11,061 nucleotides of DNA, from the NCBI GenBank assembly GCA_947623795.1, contig CANQHS010000024.1:1-11061 (forward strand), given 5' to 3'. The position numbers were made by a program, and so were the translations under genes. Below the pieces are notes generated by a model that saw only the letters and a list, made by a program, of their open reading frames with translations, searched no databases and had not been told where the DNA came from. This DNA is from an uncultured Clostridia bacterium. Its GTDB lineage: Bacteria > Bacillota > Clostridia > Christensenellales > UBA1242. Shown here one piece after another: positions 1 through 6,338 of this stretch; position 1 is the first letter of the stretch; each line of letters starts with the position of its first letter.

Positions 1-433
1 CTATGACCTTTGTTAGATCCCCAGAGGCAAAATGAATCTCTTTCCCAGTTTTCAGATCCACCGCCACGGCAAAATATGGAATATTGAGTTGCTCAATGCG
101 GCTAACGGGCAAAGATTGCTTAATTATCGCTTGCAATCCATCCAAACTCGACGGCAAAAAGCCGAGTTTTGAGTGCTTGAAGTCCTTATTTTTTATGCCA
201 TATGTTAGTTTGTACATATCTTCATATGTAAGTCCACTTGCGTAGAGCGCACCAAACAAACTGCCCGCGCTCGACCCCGCCACAGCATCAAACTTTATGT
301 TATAGTCCTCAAATGCCTTGAAAGCGCCAAGATATGAAAAGCCACGCGTGCCACCACCGCTCAAACAAAGCGCCACTTTGTGCTTTTTCTTAAATTTTTT
401 AACAGATTTTTCATCAGCTGGCTGTAAACTCAT
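1..433 (-). CDS. Patatin-like phospholipase, 5' part (runs off the window)
   Basis: The first 144 codons of a gene that continues beyond position 1. Read on the minus strand, the protein has a short Lys-rich lead, then the patatin glycine-rich oxyanion-hole motif GGGTRG (residues 26-31) and the nucleophile elbow GSSAG (residues 53-57, Ser55 the predicted nucleophile). A VDLKTGKE-type strand typical of patatin domains follows near the cut. The family are serine lipid acyl hydrolases using a Ser-Asp dyad; the Asp would lie in the missing part. It resembles bacterial RssA/YchK-like patatins, usually around 250-300 residues, but substrate and role cannot be told. The ATG at 433 lies 38 nt past the terminator of the gene before it. 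I see no strong Shine-Dalgarno; an AGAG lies too far upstream, and the candidate -10 is poor (AATACT). Family is sure, function is not. Confidence 0.88.
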   Translation of the reverse strand, partial: MSLQPADEKSVKKFKKKHKVALCLSGGGTRGFSYLGAFKAFEDYNIKFDAVAGSSAGSLFGALYASGLTYEDMYKLTYGIKNKDFKHSKLGFLPSSLDGLQAIIKQSLPVSRIEQLNIPYFAVAVDLKTGKEIHFASGDLTKVI

Positions 434-470
434 ATCGTTAGTATTCTCTAAAATTTGAAAAATAGCACAA

Positions 471-496
471 AAAAATCCCTAAAATTAGGGATTTTT
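471..496 (-). terminator. Intrinsic terminator after the coiled-coil membrane protein gene
   Basis: A 12-bp perfect inverted repeat (TCCCTAA / TTAGGGA flanked by A and T runs) begins 3 nt past the TAA at 499. On the minus strand it is followed by a run of 7 T (469-475). It separates the 499-1524 gene from the patatin gene downstream. The A/T symmetry would let it work on either strand. Confidence 0.9.
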
Positions 497-498
497 TA

Positions 499-1524
499 TT
501 ATTTATTTCCGTTTTCGCCTTCGCCATTGCCTTCGCGAATTTTTTGAAGAGTTGCATTTGTGGTTGCAATGTCTTCTTCAATGCTTGCGATTTGTTCGGT
601 TAAGATGTTGTTTGTGCGTTCCAAAATTGGGAATCTATCTTTATTTGCATTAACAACATCTTCGCAATGTTGAACGCTTAATCTCAAGCCATCAAGGAAT
701 TCAAGTTCGTTTGCCAATTTTTCTGCTTTTTCTTTGTCGATATCAACATAGTTGTTAACGCCATACAAAGCAACTTTTTGATTTGCAACTTGAGCTTCTT
801 TCCTTCTTAATTTTGCTTGGTCACGTTCAAGAGTTGTCATCATCTTTTTAAGTGGACGATATTCTTTTTGGTTAACTCTAAATTCGCGTTTTGCCTTTTT
901 CAATCTTTCATCCAAAACTGCAAGCCTATCAAGGCATTCTTGTTCAGTTTGGCTGACAGCAACAACTGGAGCTTCAACAGTTTCAGGTTTTGTTTCTTCT
1001 TGAACTGCTTCTTCCTTATTAGGTTCTTCAGTTGATTCTGCTTGTTTCAAAAGTTCGTCAATGCTATAAGATTCCAACTCTTCGCTCATCTTAGGTTCTT
1101 CAGCGTTGGCATTTTCGTCGTCAACAACTTCGTCTGAGATTTCGTCGAGCAATGAATCCAAATTTTCATCATCTTCTTTTTCGTTTTGTGCTTTTAAATC
1201 ATTTTCAATTTTTGCAATTTCAGCTTCATCTTCATCATCAAGAGCGAAATTGTCTGTTTCATCAGCGTTCGCTAGTTCAGCTTCTTTTTCTGCCTTAGCT
1301 TCGTTGATTGCTTCAAAGTCATATTCCTTGCCACTATCGGTTGGGTTTTCAATTTGTTTATATTGAGTGTAGTCCAAAGTTTGTGTGGTTTGGGTGTTTT
1401 GAGGTCTCCTATCATTATCAAAAGCACCAATAATCATGTGTGCAACGAAAGCGATTATGCCCCCGGCAACAATAACAATGGCAACAATTGCCAAAATACT
1501 TGCAAAAGCCATCCATGCGTCCAT
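499..1524 (-). CDS. Membrane-anchored protein with acidic linker and coiled coil
   Basis: I do not recognise a named family. The 341 residues fall into three parts. An N-terminal hydrophobic helix (about 5-34) looks like an uncleaved signal anchor. A long Glu/Asp-rich, low-complexity segment (about 66-185) is probably disordered. A charged heptad-like region (about 193-329) is predicted coiled coil, followed by a Gly/Asn/Glu tail. Two similar short patches, LDSLLDEIS (122-130) and SIDELLKQA (154-162), sit in the acidic linker and could be binding motifs. With so short an N-terminal tail, the coiled coil is probably cytoplasmic, but orientation is inferred. The ATG at 1524 is fixed by a strong Shine-Dalgarno (AAAGGAG) 7 nt upstream. 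It has its own promoter and terminator, so it is probably monocistronic. A structural, envelope or division-associated role is only a guess. Confidence 0.85.
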   Translation of the reverse strand: MDAWMAFASILAIVAIVIVAGGIIAFVAHMIIGAFDNDRRPQNTQTTQTLDYTQYKQIENPTDSGKEYDFEAINEAKAEKEAELANADETDNFALDDEDEAEIAKIENDLKAQNEKEDDENLDSLLDEISDEVVDDENANAEEPKMSEELESYSIDELLKQAESTEEPNKEEAVQEETKPETVEAPVVAVSQTEQECLDRLAVLDERLKKAKREFRVNQKEYRPLKKMMTTLERDQAKLRRKEAQVANQKVALYGVNNYVDIDKEKAEKLANELEFLDGLRLSVQHCEDVVNANKDRFPILERTNNILTEQIASIEEDIATTNATLQKIREGNGEGENGNK

Positions 1525-1551
1525 AATTTTTCTCCTTTTATCGATGACATT

Positions 1552-1580
1552 ATTATACAGCAGATTAAAAAATTTTTCAA
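1552..1580 (-). promoter_or_regulatory. Sigma-70-type promoter of the coiled-coil membrane protein gene
   Basis: On the minus strand, -35 TTGAAA (1575-1580), a 17-bp spacer, and -10 TATAAT (1552-1557). The expected transcript start is near 1545, giving a roughly 20-nt leader that carries the AAAGGAG ribosome binding site. The region just upstream (1585-1629) is a series of A/T tracts that may act as an UP element. Confidence 0.8.
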
Positions 1581-1657
1581 TACCTTTTTTAAAAATTTTT
1601 CAAAAAATTTTCATTTTTTTCAATTTTTTGGTGTAAATTTACCAAAATTTTAACTTT

Positions 1658-2962
1658 TTAACTGTTTCTAAGCCCTTTTGGATAATAATTTTTAAATTTG
1701 CCATCGCTAAGTTTAAAGCCACCCACCGGGCAGGAATTTATGAGCACCGCGCCGAAACCATCTAATGCATTTATGCTAAGTATTTCGCCTTTTAGATAGC
1801 TTGATGCCTCTTTTGAATTGAAATCTAGGTCAATTTTATTTTTAAAATCTTTCCCAAAAGCGGAAAAAAGATAGTGATTTGGCACAAATCTATTTATTTT
1901 TTCGTCCAGCACTAAAACGCCAGGACTAAAATAATTCACATCTTTTTTTATGATTTCGGGCATTTTTATGTGAAAAATGCTGTTTTTATATTCAAAAAGA
2001 TTGAAATTTTCATCTACAATGTTTTTTAAAAACTCGCCCGCCTTTTTATTTTGTTTTAATTGCAAAGTTTTATTTGGACTTAAATCATTTTGTTCGAACT
2101 TTTTTAGCATGGCAACAAATTGCCCTTCGCCTTTGTTCTTATTCGGATATAATCTCTTTGCCTCTGGCATATTTATGCCGGGAGAAAAATTTCCATCGAT
2201 ATTTTGCAACTCATATTTATGTTTTTTTATAAATTCGCTTATCACTTGTTCATTTTCTTCATATGAGTATGTGCAAGTGGAATAAATTAATGTCCCGCCC
2301 GTTTTCAAGCAATCATTTGCCCGCTCTAATATTTCAAGTTGGCGTTCGGCACACATTTTGGGCAAATTTTCGTTCCATTCGTCCACAACTTCTTGCCCGC
2401 GTCTAAACATCCCCTCGCCACTACAAGGCGCGTCCACCAAAATGACATCAAAAGTGTTAGCATAAGCATATGCCAAATTTTCGGGTTTTTCGTTTGTTAT
2501 AACCACATTTTTAAGCCCCATTCTTTCGACATTGGAATATAGAATTTTGCATCTTGAAAAATTGATTTCGTTTGACACTAGCACGCCATTTTGTATCCTA
2601 TTTGCTATTTGAATTGTTTTTCCGCCAGGAGCGGCGCACATATCCAAAACAATTTCATCGCCCTTAAAGTTATGAGCATTGACGGTAAACATAGCACTTG
2701 GGTCTTGAACATAAAACGCGCCCGCATGATGGAGCGGATGTTTGCCCTTCTTTTCGCTATCAATATAAAATCCGTTTTTTTCATATTCTATTGGCGAAAT
2801 TGAAAAATTGACGATGTTTTTGAAGTTTTTTGTGGAAATTTTGTTGTTATTAACAAAAATTCCTTTAACTTCTTTTTCCCCTAAACTTTTTTCAAAATCG
2901 GGATATTCATCGCCAAGAATTGTTTGCATTCTTTTTAAAAATGGAATTGGCAAATTTAACAT
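1658..2962 (-). CDS. rsmF: RsmF-type 16S rRNA m5C methyltransferase
   Basis: A SAM-dependent RNA (cytosine-5) methyltransferase of the NOL1/NOP2/Sun (RsmF/YebU) family, 434 residues. SAM-binding motif I is DMCAAPGGKT (107-116). The motif IV cysteine is in DAPCSGEGMF (177-186, Cys180) and the catalytic motif VI cysteine in STCTYSYEE (Cys230). The N-terminal FLKRM...LGDE region is typical of the family. The C-terminal part (about 300-434) matches the RsmF extension, including FVPNHYLF and a final YYPKGLR. E. coli RsmF methylates C1407 of 16S rRNA; Gram-positive homologues may have other sites, so the exact base is inferred. The ATG at 2962 fits the family's N-terminus. It has no ribosome binding site, and a -10 box lies 6 nt upstream, suggesting a leaderless mRNA. 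No U-tract terminator follows; transcription may continue toward the 1524 gene. Confidence 0.93.
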   Translation of the reverse strand: MLNLPIPFLKRMQTILGDEYPDFEKSLGEKEVKGIFVNNNKISTKNFKNIVNFSISPIEYEKNGFYIDSEKKGKHPLHHAGAFYVQDPSAMFTVNAHNFKGDEIVLDMCAAPGGKTIQIANRIQNGVLVSNEINFSRCKILYSNVERMGLKNVVITNEKPENLAYAYANTFDVILVDAPCSGEGMFRRGQEVVDEWNENLPKMCAERQLEILERANDCLKTGGTLIYSTCTYSYEENEQVISEFIKKHKYELQNIDGNFSPGINMPEAKRLYPNKNKGEGQFVAMLKKFEQNDLSPNKTLQLKQNKKAGEFLKNIVDENFNLFEYKNSIFHIKMPEIIKKDVNYFSPGVLVLDEKINRFVPNHYLFSAFGKDFKNKIDLDFNSKEASSYLKGEILSINALDGFGAVLINSCPVGGFKLSDGKFKNYYPKGLRNS

Positions 2963-2968
2963 AATTAA

Positions 2969-2977
2969 ATTATAGCA
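2969..2977 (-). promoter_or_regulatory. Extended -10 promoter of rsmF, leaderless arrangement
   Basis: The minus strand reads TGCTATAAT (an extended -10, TGN plus TATAAT) followed by 6 nt and the ATG of rsmF. With the usual 6-7 nt from -10 to transcript start, the mRNA would begin at or next to the A of ATG. No convincing -35 is seen at 16-18 bp, which extended -10 promoters can tolerate. Confidence 0.65.
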
Positions 2978-3004
2978 GAAAGTTTAAAAAAACACCACAT
3001 TTTG

Positions 3005-3033
3005 TTGATTTTTTTTGTTATTTTATTTAAACT
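3005..3033 (+). promoter_or_regulatory. Possible weak promoter of the CYTH/VTC-like gene
   Basis: TTGATT (3005-3010), a 17-bp spacer and TAAACT (3028-3033), each matching consensus at 4 of 6 positions. This would give a short leader carrying the AAGGGG ribosome binding site. An alternative pair, TTGTTA (3015-3020) and TATATA (3037-3042), would start transcription too close to the ribosome binding site. Confidence 0.3.
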
Positions 3034-3053
3034 ATCTATATAAGGGGTAAAAT

Positions 3054-3809
3054 ATGCGTCCATTTGATATAATAAGGCAAAAACGCAGGTTTGTTATGTT
3101 TAGCGAAAAAACAAAAGATGCCGTTTTGGAAGTAAACGCATTTTTTGGTAAATATAACATGCATTTTGAAGAAAGAATTAAAAAAAGATTCATTTATTAT
3201 GACACGCCAAATTTTGATTTGCAAAAATCCAATATAGTGTTATTTAAAACAATAATAGGTCCGTTGTGCGAACTAAATATGGCAACGGAAAAAATAAGCA
3301 GCACTTCGCTTTACACCTTGCGCACAAACTATAAGCATTTTAAAATTCCTGTTAAGCCCGCCGACCGACCAATTAAGCACAAGGAATTTTTGATTAACAA
3401 CTTCAAGGCAATGTTCTTTTCTTCGCTCGGATTCGACCCGGAATTCTTGATGCAAAAACTAAAGCCAATGTACATTCTTGACACAATCAGCAACGAATAT
3501 CGCAGCACAAACATAACAGGGCTTAAAATAACCTATTCATTCGACCAAGATCTTTACACAAATATGGACAACAACGTTGCAACCAAAGCAAACATTTTGA
3601 CAATATATCAACATAGCGGCGAAAACACAAATGACGATTTTGAGGATTTGATTAGCAAACTATCTCGTTATTGCAAAGAGCTCACAGCAACAAGCGAAAC
3701 AAAAATTATGATTGCAAGAAGAATGACCAAAGAAAAGCCAATTTCAGCAAAAGAAAAAGCAAAATTGGAAAAATTGAAAAATAACAAAACAAAAAAGAAA
3801 TCGTTTTAA
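3054..3809 (+). CDS. Uncharacterised protein, possible divergent CYTH/VTC-like fold
   Basis: Not confidently assigned. The 251-residue protein has no signal peptide or membrane segment and ends in a Lys-rich tail (from about 223). The stretch RFIYYDTPNFDLQKSNI (45-61) resembles the Y-x-DT-PDFDL-x-K signature of CYTH/VTC triphosphate-tunnel proteins. Later, LKPMYILDTISNEYRS (136-151) with GLKITYSFDQDLY (156-168) resembles the VTC pattern of a P-x-Y strand, an Arg strand and a 'lRiT-D' strand. The N-terminal ExExK motif and most of the tunnel arginines are not seen, so it may be non-catalytic, or the likeness may be chance. The ATG at 3054 has an AAGGGG ribosome binding site 6 nt upstream. It is divergent from rsmF and convergent with the lipoprotein gene, sharing a terminator. 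Certain to be coding; the fold is a hypothesis. Confidence 0.8.
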   Translation: MRPFDIIRQKRRFVMFSEKTKDAVLEVNAFFGKYNMHFEERIKKRFIYYDTPNFDLQKSNIVLFKTIIGPLCELNMATEKISSTSLYTLRTNYKHFKIPVKPADRPIKHKEFLINNFKAMFFSSLGFDPEFLMQKLKPMYILDTISNEYRSTNITGLKITYSFDQDLYTNMDNNVATKANILTIYQHSGENTNDDFEDLISKLSRYCKELTATSETKIMIARRMTKEKPISAKEKAKLEKLKNNKTKKKSF

Positions 3810-3835
3810 AAAACTGAGCAATTGCTCAGTTTTTT
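3808..3835. terminator. Bidirectional intrinsic terminator between convergent genes
   Basis: A perfect 14+14 palindrome: a 6-A run, ACTGAGCAA-type arm, its complement TTGCTCAGT and a 6-T run. The same hairpin gives a U tract on both strands. It overlaps the TAA at 3807-3809 of the plus-strand gene and the TAA at 3836-3834 of the minus-strand lipoprotein gene, so it serves both. Confidence 0.93.
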
Positions 3836-5243
3836 ATTCCGTTTCTTCTGTTTCCTCTTTTTCTGGAATATCCGCAGTAAGATAAACGCCAATCATCTCT
3901 TCTTTTTCATCATCAAAAATGTTGGTTAGTGCAAGCCTATGAAGATAGTTGTTTGAGCCAACTTTTTTGTAGAAATAAAGATAGTGTTCATCAAGGTCAA
4001 ATTTAACATCATTTTCGCAGCCCTCAGTTGAATTGTTTATAAAATCGGAAATTGTTGCTATTGTGGTTATTGTCAAAGTACTGTTAGGCTGTTGAGATTT
4101 TGCAACATTTACAACTTTAACATTATTGTTGTTATCATAATAAATCATGTTGCCATTATCTTGGAAACCAATAACATTAATTTCGGTTGCATCATCATCT
4201 TCAAGGATTGTTCGTGGGCTGACAAGGTTGTTGCCAGCAAAATCCACACATGCAACCGCATTGTCAACGATTGCAATGATTCTTGATGCGTCGTTTAGCA
4301 AATAAATATTGTCGAATCTAGCTGAGTCGTTAAACAATTTTTTGAAATCGGCCTCGGAAACATTTGAGCGATAGAAGTCTTTATGGTTGCCATCCTCATT
4401 TTGCATTTCATAATACACATAGTTTCCGCCAACAAATTTCAAAACTGGCTCTTTAGTTTGTTCGCTGCCGAAATCGGTTGAAGAGTTGGTGTAGACATTA
4501 TATTGTTTTAGTTGATATTTGCTATCTTTGTTGACAACATAGAAAATGTGTTTGCCTAAATCATCCTGGCCAACACCAGTTAAAACGATGCTGGAAACAT
4601 CTGTTGCAACAGTTTGAACGGATGCTTTATTGGCTAAATTTACTCTCAATAAGCGATTTGAAATTTCGCCATGATCCAAGTTCGTGCCTTTTTCATAAAT
4701 TAGCAAGTTTACATTTGTGCCGTCAGAATAGAAATTATATTGCAAATTCGAATTGTTAACTTCGGTTGTATATAGTGTTTCAACATCGCTATTGCTGTTT
4801 AGTTTTATGCGGTTAAAGTTCACCCTGTCAACCGCCCATGAGCCATGCACATCGTCCTCTTCACTAGGACTTGTGAAATACAAATATTCGCCAAAGATGT
4901 ATAGGCCAGTAGCTTGAAAGCCGCAAAGTTTGCTTGAAATGATCCAATAATAAGAATCGTCGAGAAGTTCATCCTCGTTCAAAACTGGATTGCCATTTTC
5001 ATCAAGTTTTGTGACCATTAGTGCGCCGAGTGTGTAGCTAGCGTTTCTAGATAAACTTGTGCTGGCCGTTTGATGACCATTAACAAAATACAAATAGTCG
5101 CCCTTTTTAACAACCAAGCCGCCATTGCCCTCGACTTCGCCAGCTGGCATAGGGAACAAAACCACATTTTTCTTACAAGCGGCAAGCCCCAAACAGAACA
5201 CGCAAATTAATACGCAAATCAATATCTTTGTAAACTTTTTCAT
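3834..5243 (-). CDS. Lipoprotein, predicted beta-propeller
   Basis: A 469-residue exported lipoprotein. The signal peptide is Lys-rich, then hydrophobic (7-19), ending in the lipobox LAAC (20-23), with Cys23 the predicted lipidated residue. The rest is beta-rich, with aromatic strand cores such as YLYF (50), YLYF (120), HIFYV (232), YVYYE (275), MIYYD (366) and YLYFYK (421) recurring about every 40-70 residues. This is what a DUF5050/YncE-like propeller looks like; the number of blades is uncertain. A Glu/Thr tail ends the protein. It would sit on the outer face of the membrane; ligand and role are unknown. An in-frame TTG at 5255 extends the frame, but it falls in the ribosome binding site region: GGGAG lies 5 nt before the ATG at 5243, so I use that start. 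It has a strong promoter and a shared terminator. Confidence 0.9.
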   Translation of the reverse strand: MKKFTKILICVLICVFCLGLAACKKNVVLFPMPAGEVEGNGGLVVKKGDYLYFVNGHQTASTSLSRNASYTLGALMVTKLDENGNPVLNEDELLDDSYYWIISSKLCGFQATGLYIFGEYLYFTSPSEEDDVHGSWAVDRVNFNRIKLNSNSDVETLYTTEVNNSNLQYNFYSDGTNVNLLIYEKGTNLDHGEISNRLLRVNLANKASVQTVATDVSSIVLTGVGQDDLGKHIFYVVNKDSKYQLKQYNVYTNSSTDFGSEQTKEPVLKFVGGNYVYYEMQNEDGNHKDFYRSNVSEADFKKLFNDSARFDNIYLLNDASRIIAIVDNAVACVDFAGNNLVSPRTILEDDDATEINVIGFQDNGNMIYYDNNNNVKVVNVAKSQQPNSTLTITTIATISDFINNSTEGCENDVKFDLDEHYLYFYKKVGSNNYLHRLALTNIFDDEKEEMIGVYLTADIPEKEETEETE

Positions 5244-5264
5244 TTTTTCTCCCAAATATGTTTT

Positions 5265-5293
5265 ATTTTAACACATACTTTAATATTTGTCAA
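5265..5293 (-). promoter_or_regulatory. Strong promoter of the beta-propeller lipoprotein gene
   Basis: On the minus strand, a perfect -35 TTGACA (5288-5293), a 17-bp spacer and -10 TAAAAT (5265-5270), preceded by TGT (an extended -10). The predicted start near 5258 gives a leader of about 15 nt that includes the GGGAG ribosome binding site. Confidence 0.82.
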
Positions 5294-5431
5294 TAAAACT
5301 TTAAACTATTCTTTTTATGAATTTATAATTTTTAAAGGCTAAAAGATAAAAATCGGGCAAATTTTTGCAAAATCCGCATGGAAGGATTATATTTTAACAA
5401 TTTTCTTGTACTATCTTAAACTTTGCCCCGC
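5294..5431. other. Divergent intergenic region, no gene seen
   Basis: About 140 bases between the lipoprotein promoter and the -10 of the 5444 gene. It is AT-rich, with a small inverted repeat GCAAATTTTTGC (5358-5369) and a 13-codon ATG frame (5378-5419) that has no supporting signal. A possible second plus-strand promoter is TTAACA (5394-5399), 17 bp, TAAACT (5417-5422). I see no RNA gene here. Confidence 0.4.
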
Positions 5432-5437
5432 TATAAT
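5432..5437 (+). promoter_or_regulatory. -10 box 6 nt before the start of the cysteine-cluster gene
   Basis: A perfect TATAAT, then AGAAAT and the ATG at 5444. The 6-nt gap puts the expected transcript start on the start codon, a leaderless arrangement. A good -35 at 16-18 bp is not visible (TTGTAC at 5406 is 20 bp away), so promoter strength is uncertain. Confidence 0.55.
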
Positions 5438-5443
5438 AGAAAT

Positions 5444-6313
5444 ATGAAAAGCAAAACTATCATAATTTCATCCAACAGCGCCAATTCTGGGCGTGGGATT
5501 TTGACATTATACATTGAAGATGAACTTTTAAAATGCAAATTGCGATTATATAATGTGAATAAACTAAATAAATATTGCAAACTTGGCGTTTATCACAACA
5601 ACGAAGTTTTTAGTGCCAATTTGATTGAACGCGAAGGGGTGTATTTTAGTAGCCTTGTGGGCGATTTCGACATGGATTCGGATTTTTATTGTGCAATTAT
5701 CGACACAAGCGAAAGCAACAAAGTTTTGCTTTCTGGCGGCACTTATGCTGGATTTTATTTTAACGACAACTCAGTTTTTGAAGATAACGAGCCAAAAGCG
5801 GACAATTCTATAGATTTAGACAACAATACAAAATTAGAGAGCGTCAAAAAAAATGATGATGAAACTTGCCCATCCCCCGATTGTGCACATTGCAAATATA
5901 AAGAATATTTTTATAACGAAACGCCAAAAGTTCTCAATGCGGATGAAATTCCAAATGAAAATAAAGATAAAAAAATTGAAGAAAATGCGGCAATTCCTAC
6001 AATTATTGATAGCATCTTGCCTCAATTTGATTATATTTTTAAAAATTATGAGCAAAATGGCGAATTAAATGGGCTTATTGACAATTCGAAATTTGTTAAC
6101 ATGAACGAAGGCGATTATTCGCTTGGCGCCATCTATGAAAACGGCAACATAAAATATATTTGCTACGCCGTCAAAGCCAACTATAACTCCCCCGCCCCAG
6201 ACGAACTTGGCAAACACTATCAATGGCTGCCGCTCGACAAAGATGACCCGCTAAGCGATGGCTATTATCTTGTTTTTCAGGATGCAAACGACTTAAAGAT
6301 TATTGATGTTTAA
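5444..6313 (+). CDS. Uncharacterised two-domain protein with CX4CX2C cluster
   Basis: No family recognised. From the ATG at 5444 it is 289 residues with no signal peptide or membrane helix. The N-terminal part (about 1-108) is beta-rich with a repeated strand-turn look and ends in LLSGGTYAGFYF. A polar, acidic linker follows (110-140). Then comes a compact cysteine cluster, C142-X4-C147-X2-C150, that could bind Zn or Fe-S with a further ligand such as H149 or C83. A second Asp/Glu/Lys-rich linker leads to a C-terminal domain (about 184-289) with YICYAVKANY, HYQWLPLD and GYYLVFQD. An upstream in-frame TTG at 5423 would extend the protein by 7 residues but overlaps the -10 box, so I reject it. 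No ribosome binding site is present. It is convergent with the 6337 gene and shares its terminator. Confidence 0.82.
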   Translation: MKSKTIIISSNSANSGRGILTLYIEDELLKCKLRLYNVNKLNKYCKLGVYHNNEVFSANLIEREGVYFSSLVGDFDMDSDFYCAIIDTSESNKVLLSGGTYAGFYFNDNSVFEDNEPKADNSIDLDNNTKLESVKKNDDETCPSPDCAHCKYKEYFYNETPKVLNADEIPNENKDKKIEENAAIPTIIDSILPQFDYIFKNYEQNGELNGLIDNSKFVNMNEGDYSLGAIYENGNIKYICYAVKANYNSPAPDELGKHYQWLPLDKDDPLSDGYYLVFQDANDLKIIDV

Positions 6314-6338
6314 AAAACTCGCTTAAAGCGAGTTTTTT
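6312..6338. terminator. Bidirectional intrinsic terminator between convergent genes
   Basis: A 13-bp perfect stem (A run, ACTCGCTT arm, one central A, AAGCGAGT arm, T run). It begins inside the TAA at 6311-6313 of the plus-strand gene, and its T run contains the TAA at 6339-6337 of the minus-strand gene. The layout is the same as at 3808-3835. Confidence 0.93.

Noticed and set aside
1106..1366. Ser-rich plus-strand open frame
   Set aside because: It lies inside the acidic linker of the 499-1524 gene; Glu/Asp codons read backwards give Ser/Phe codons. No ribosome binding site or plausible protein.
1626..1647. Hairpin after rsmF (TTTTGGT / ACCAAAA with an 8-nt loop) as a terminator
   Set aside because: On the minus strand it is followed by A-rich rather than T-rich sequence, so it lacks a U tract. 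The stem is weak.
5244..5255. TTG start for the beta-propeller lipoprotein
   Set aside because: GGGAG of the ribosome binding site is inside these codons; ATG at 5243 gives a normal lipoprotein n-region.
5378..5419. 13-codon ATG frame in the divergent intergenic region
   Set aside because: Too short, no leader-peptide logic, no attenuator hairpin after it, and it overlaps possible promoter elements of the 5444 gene.
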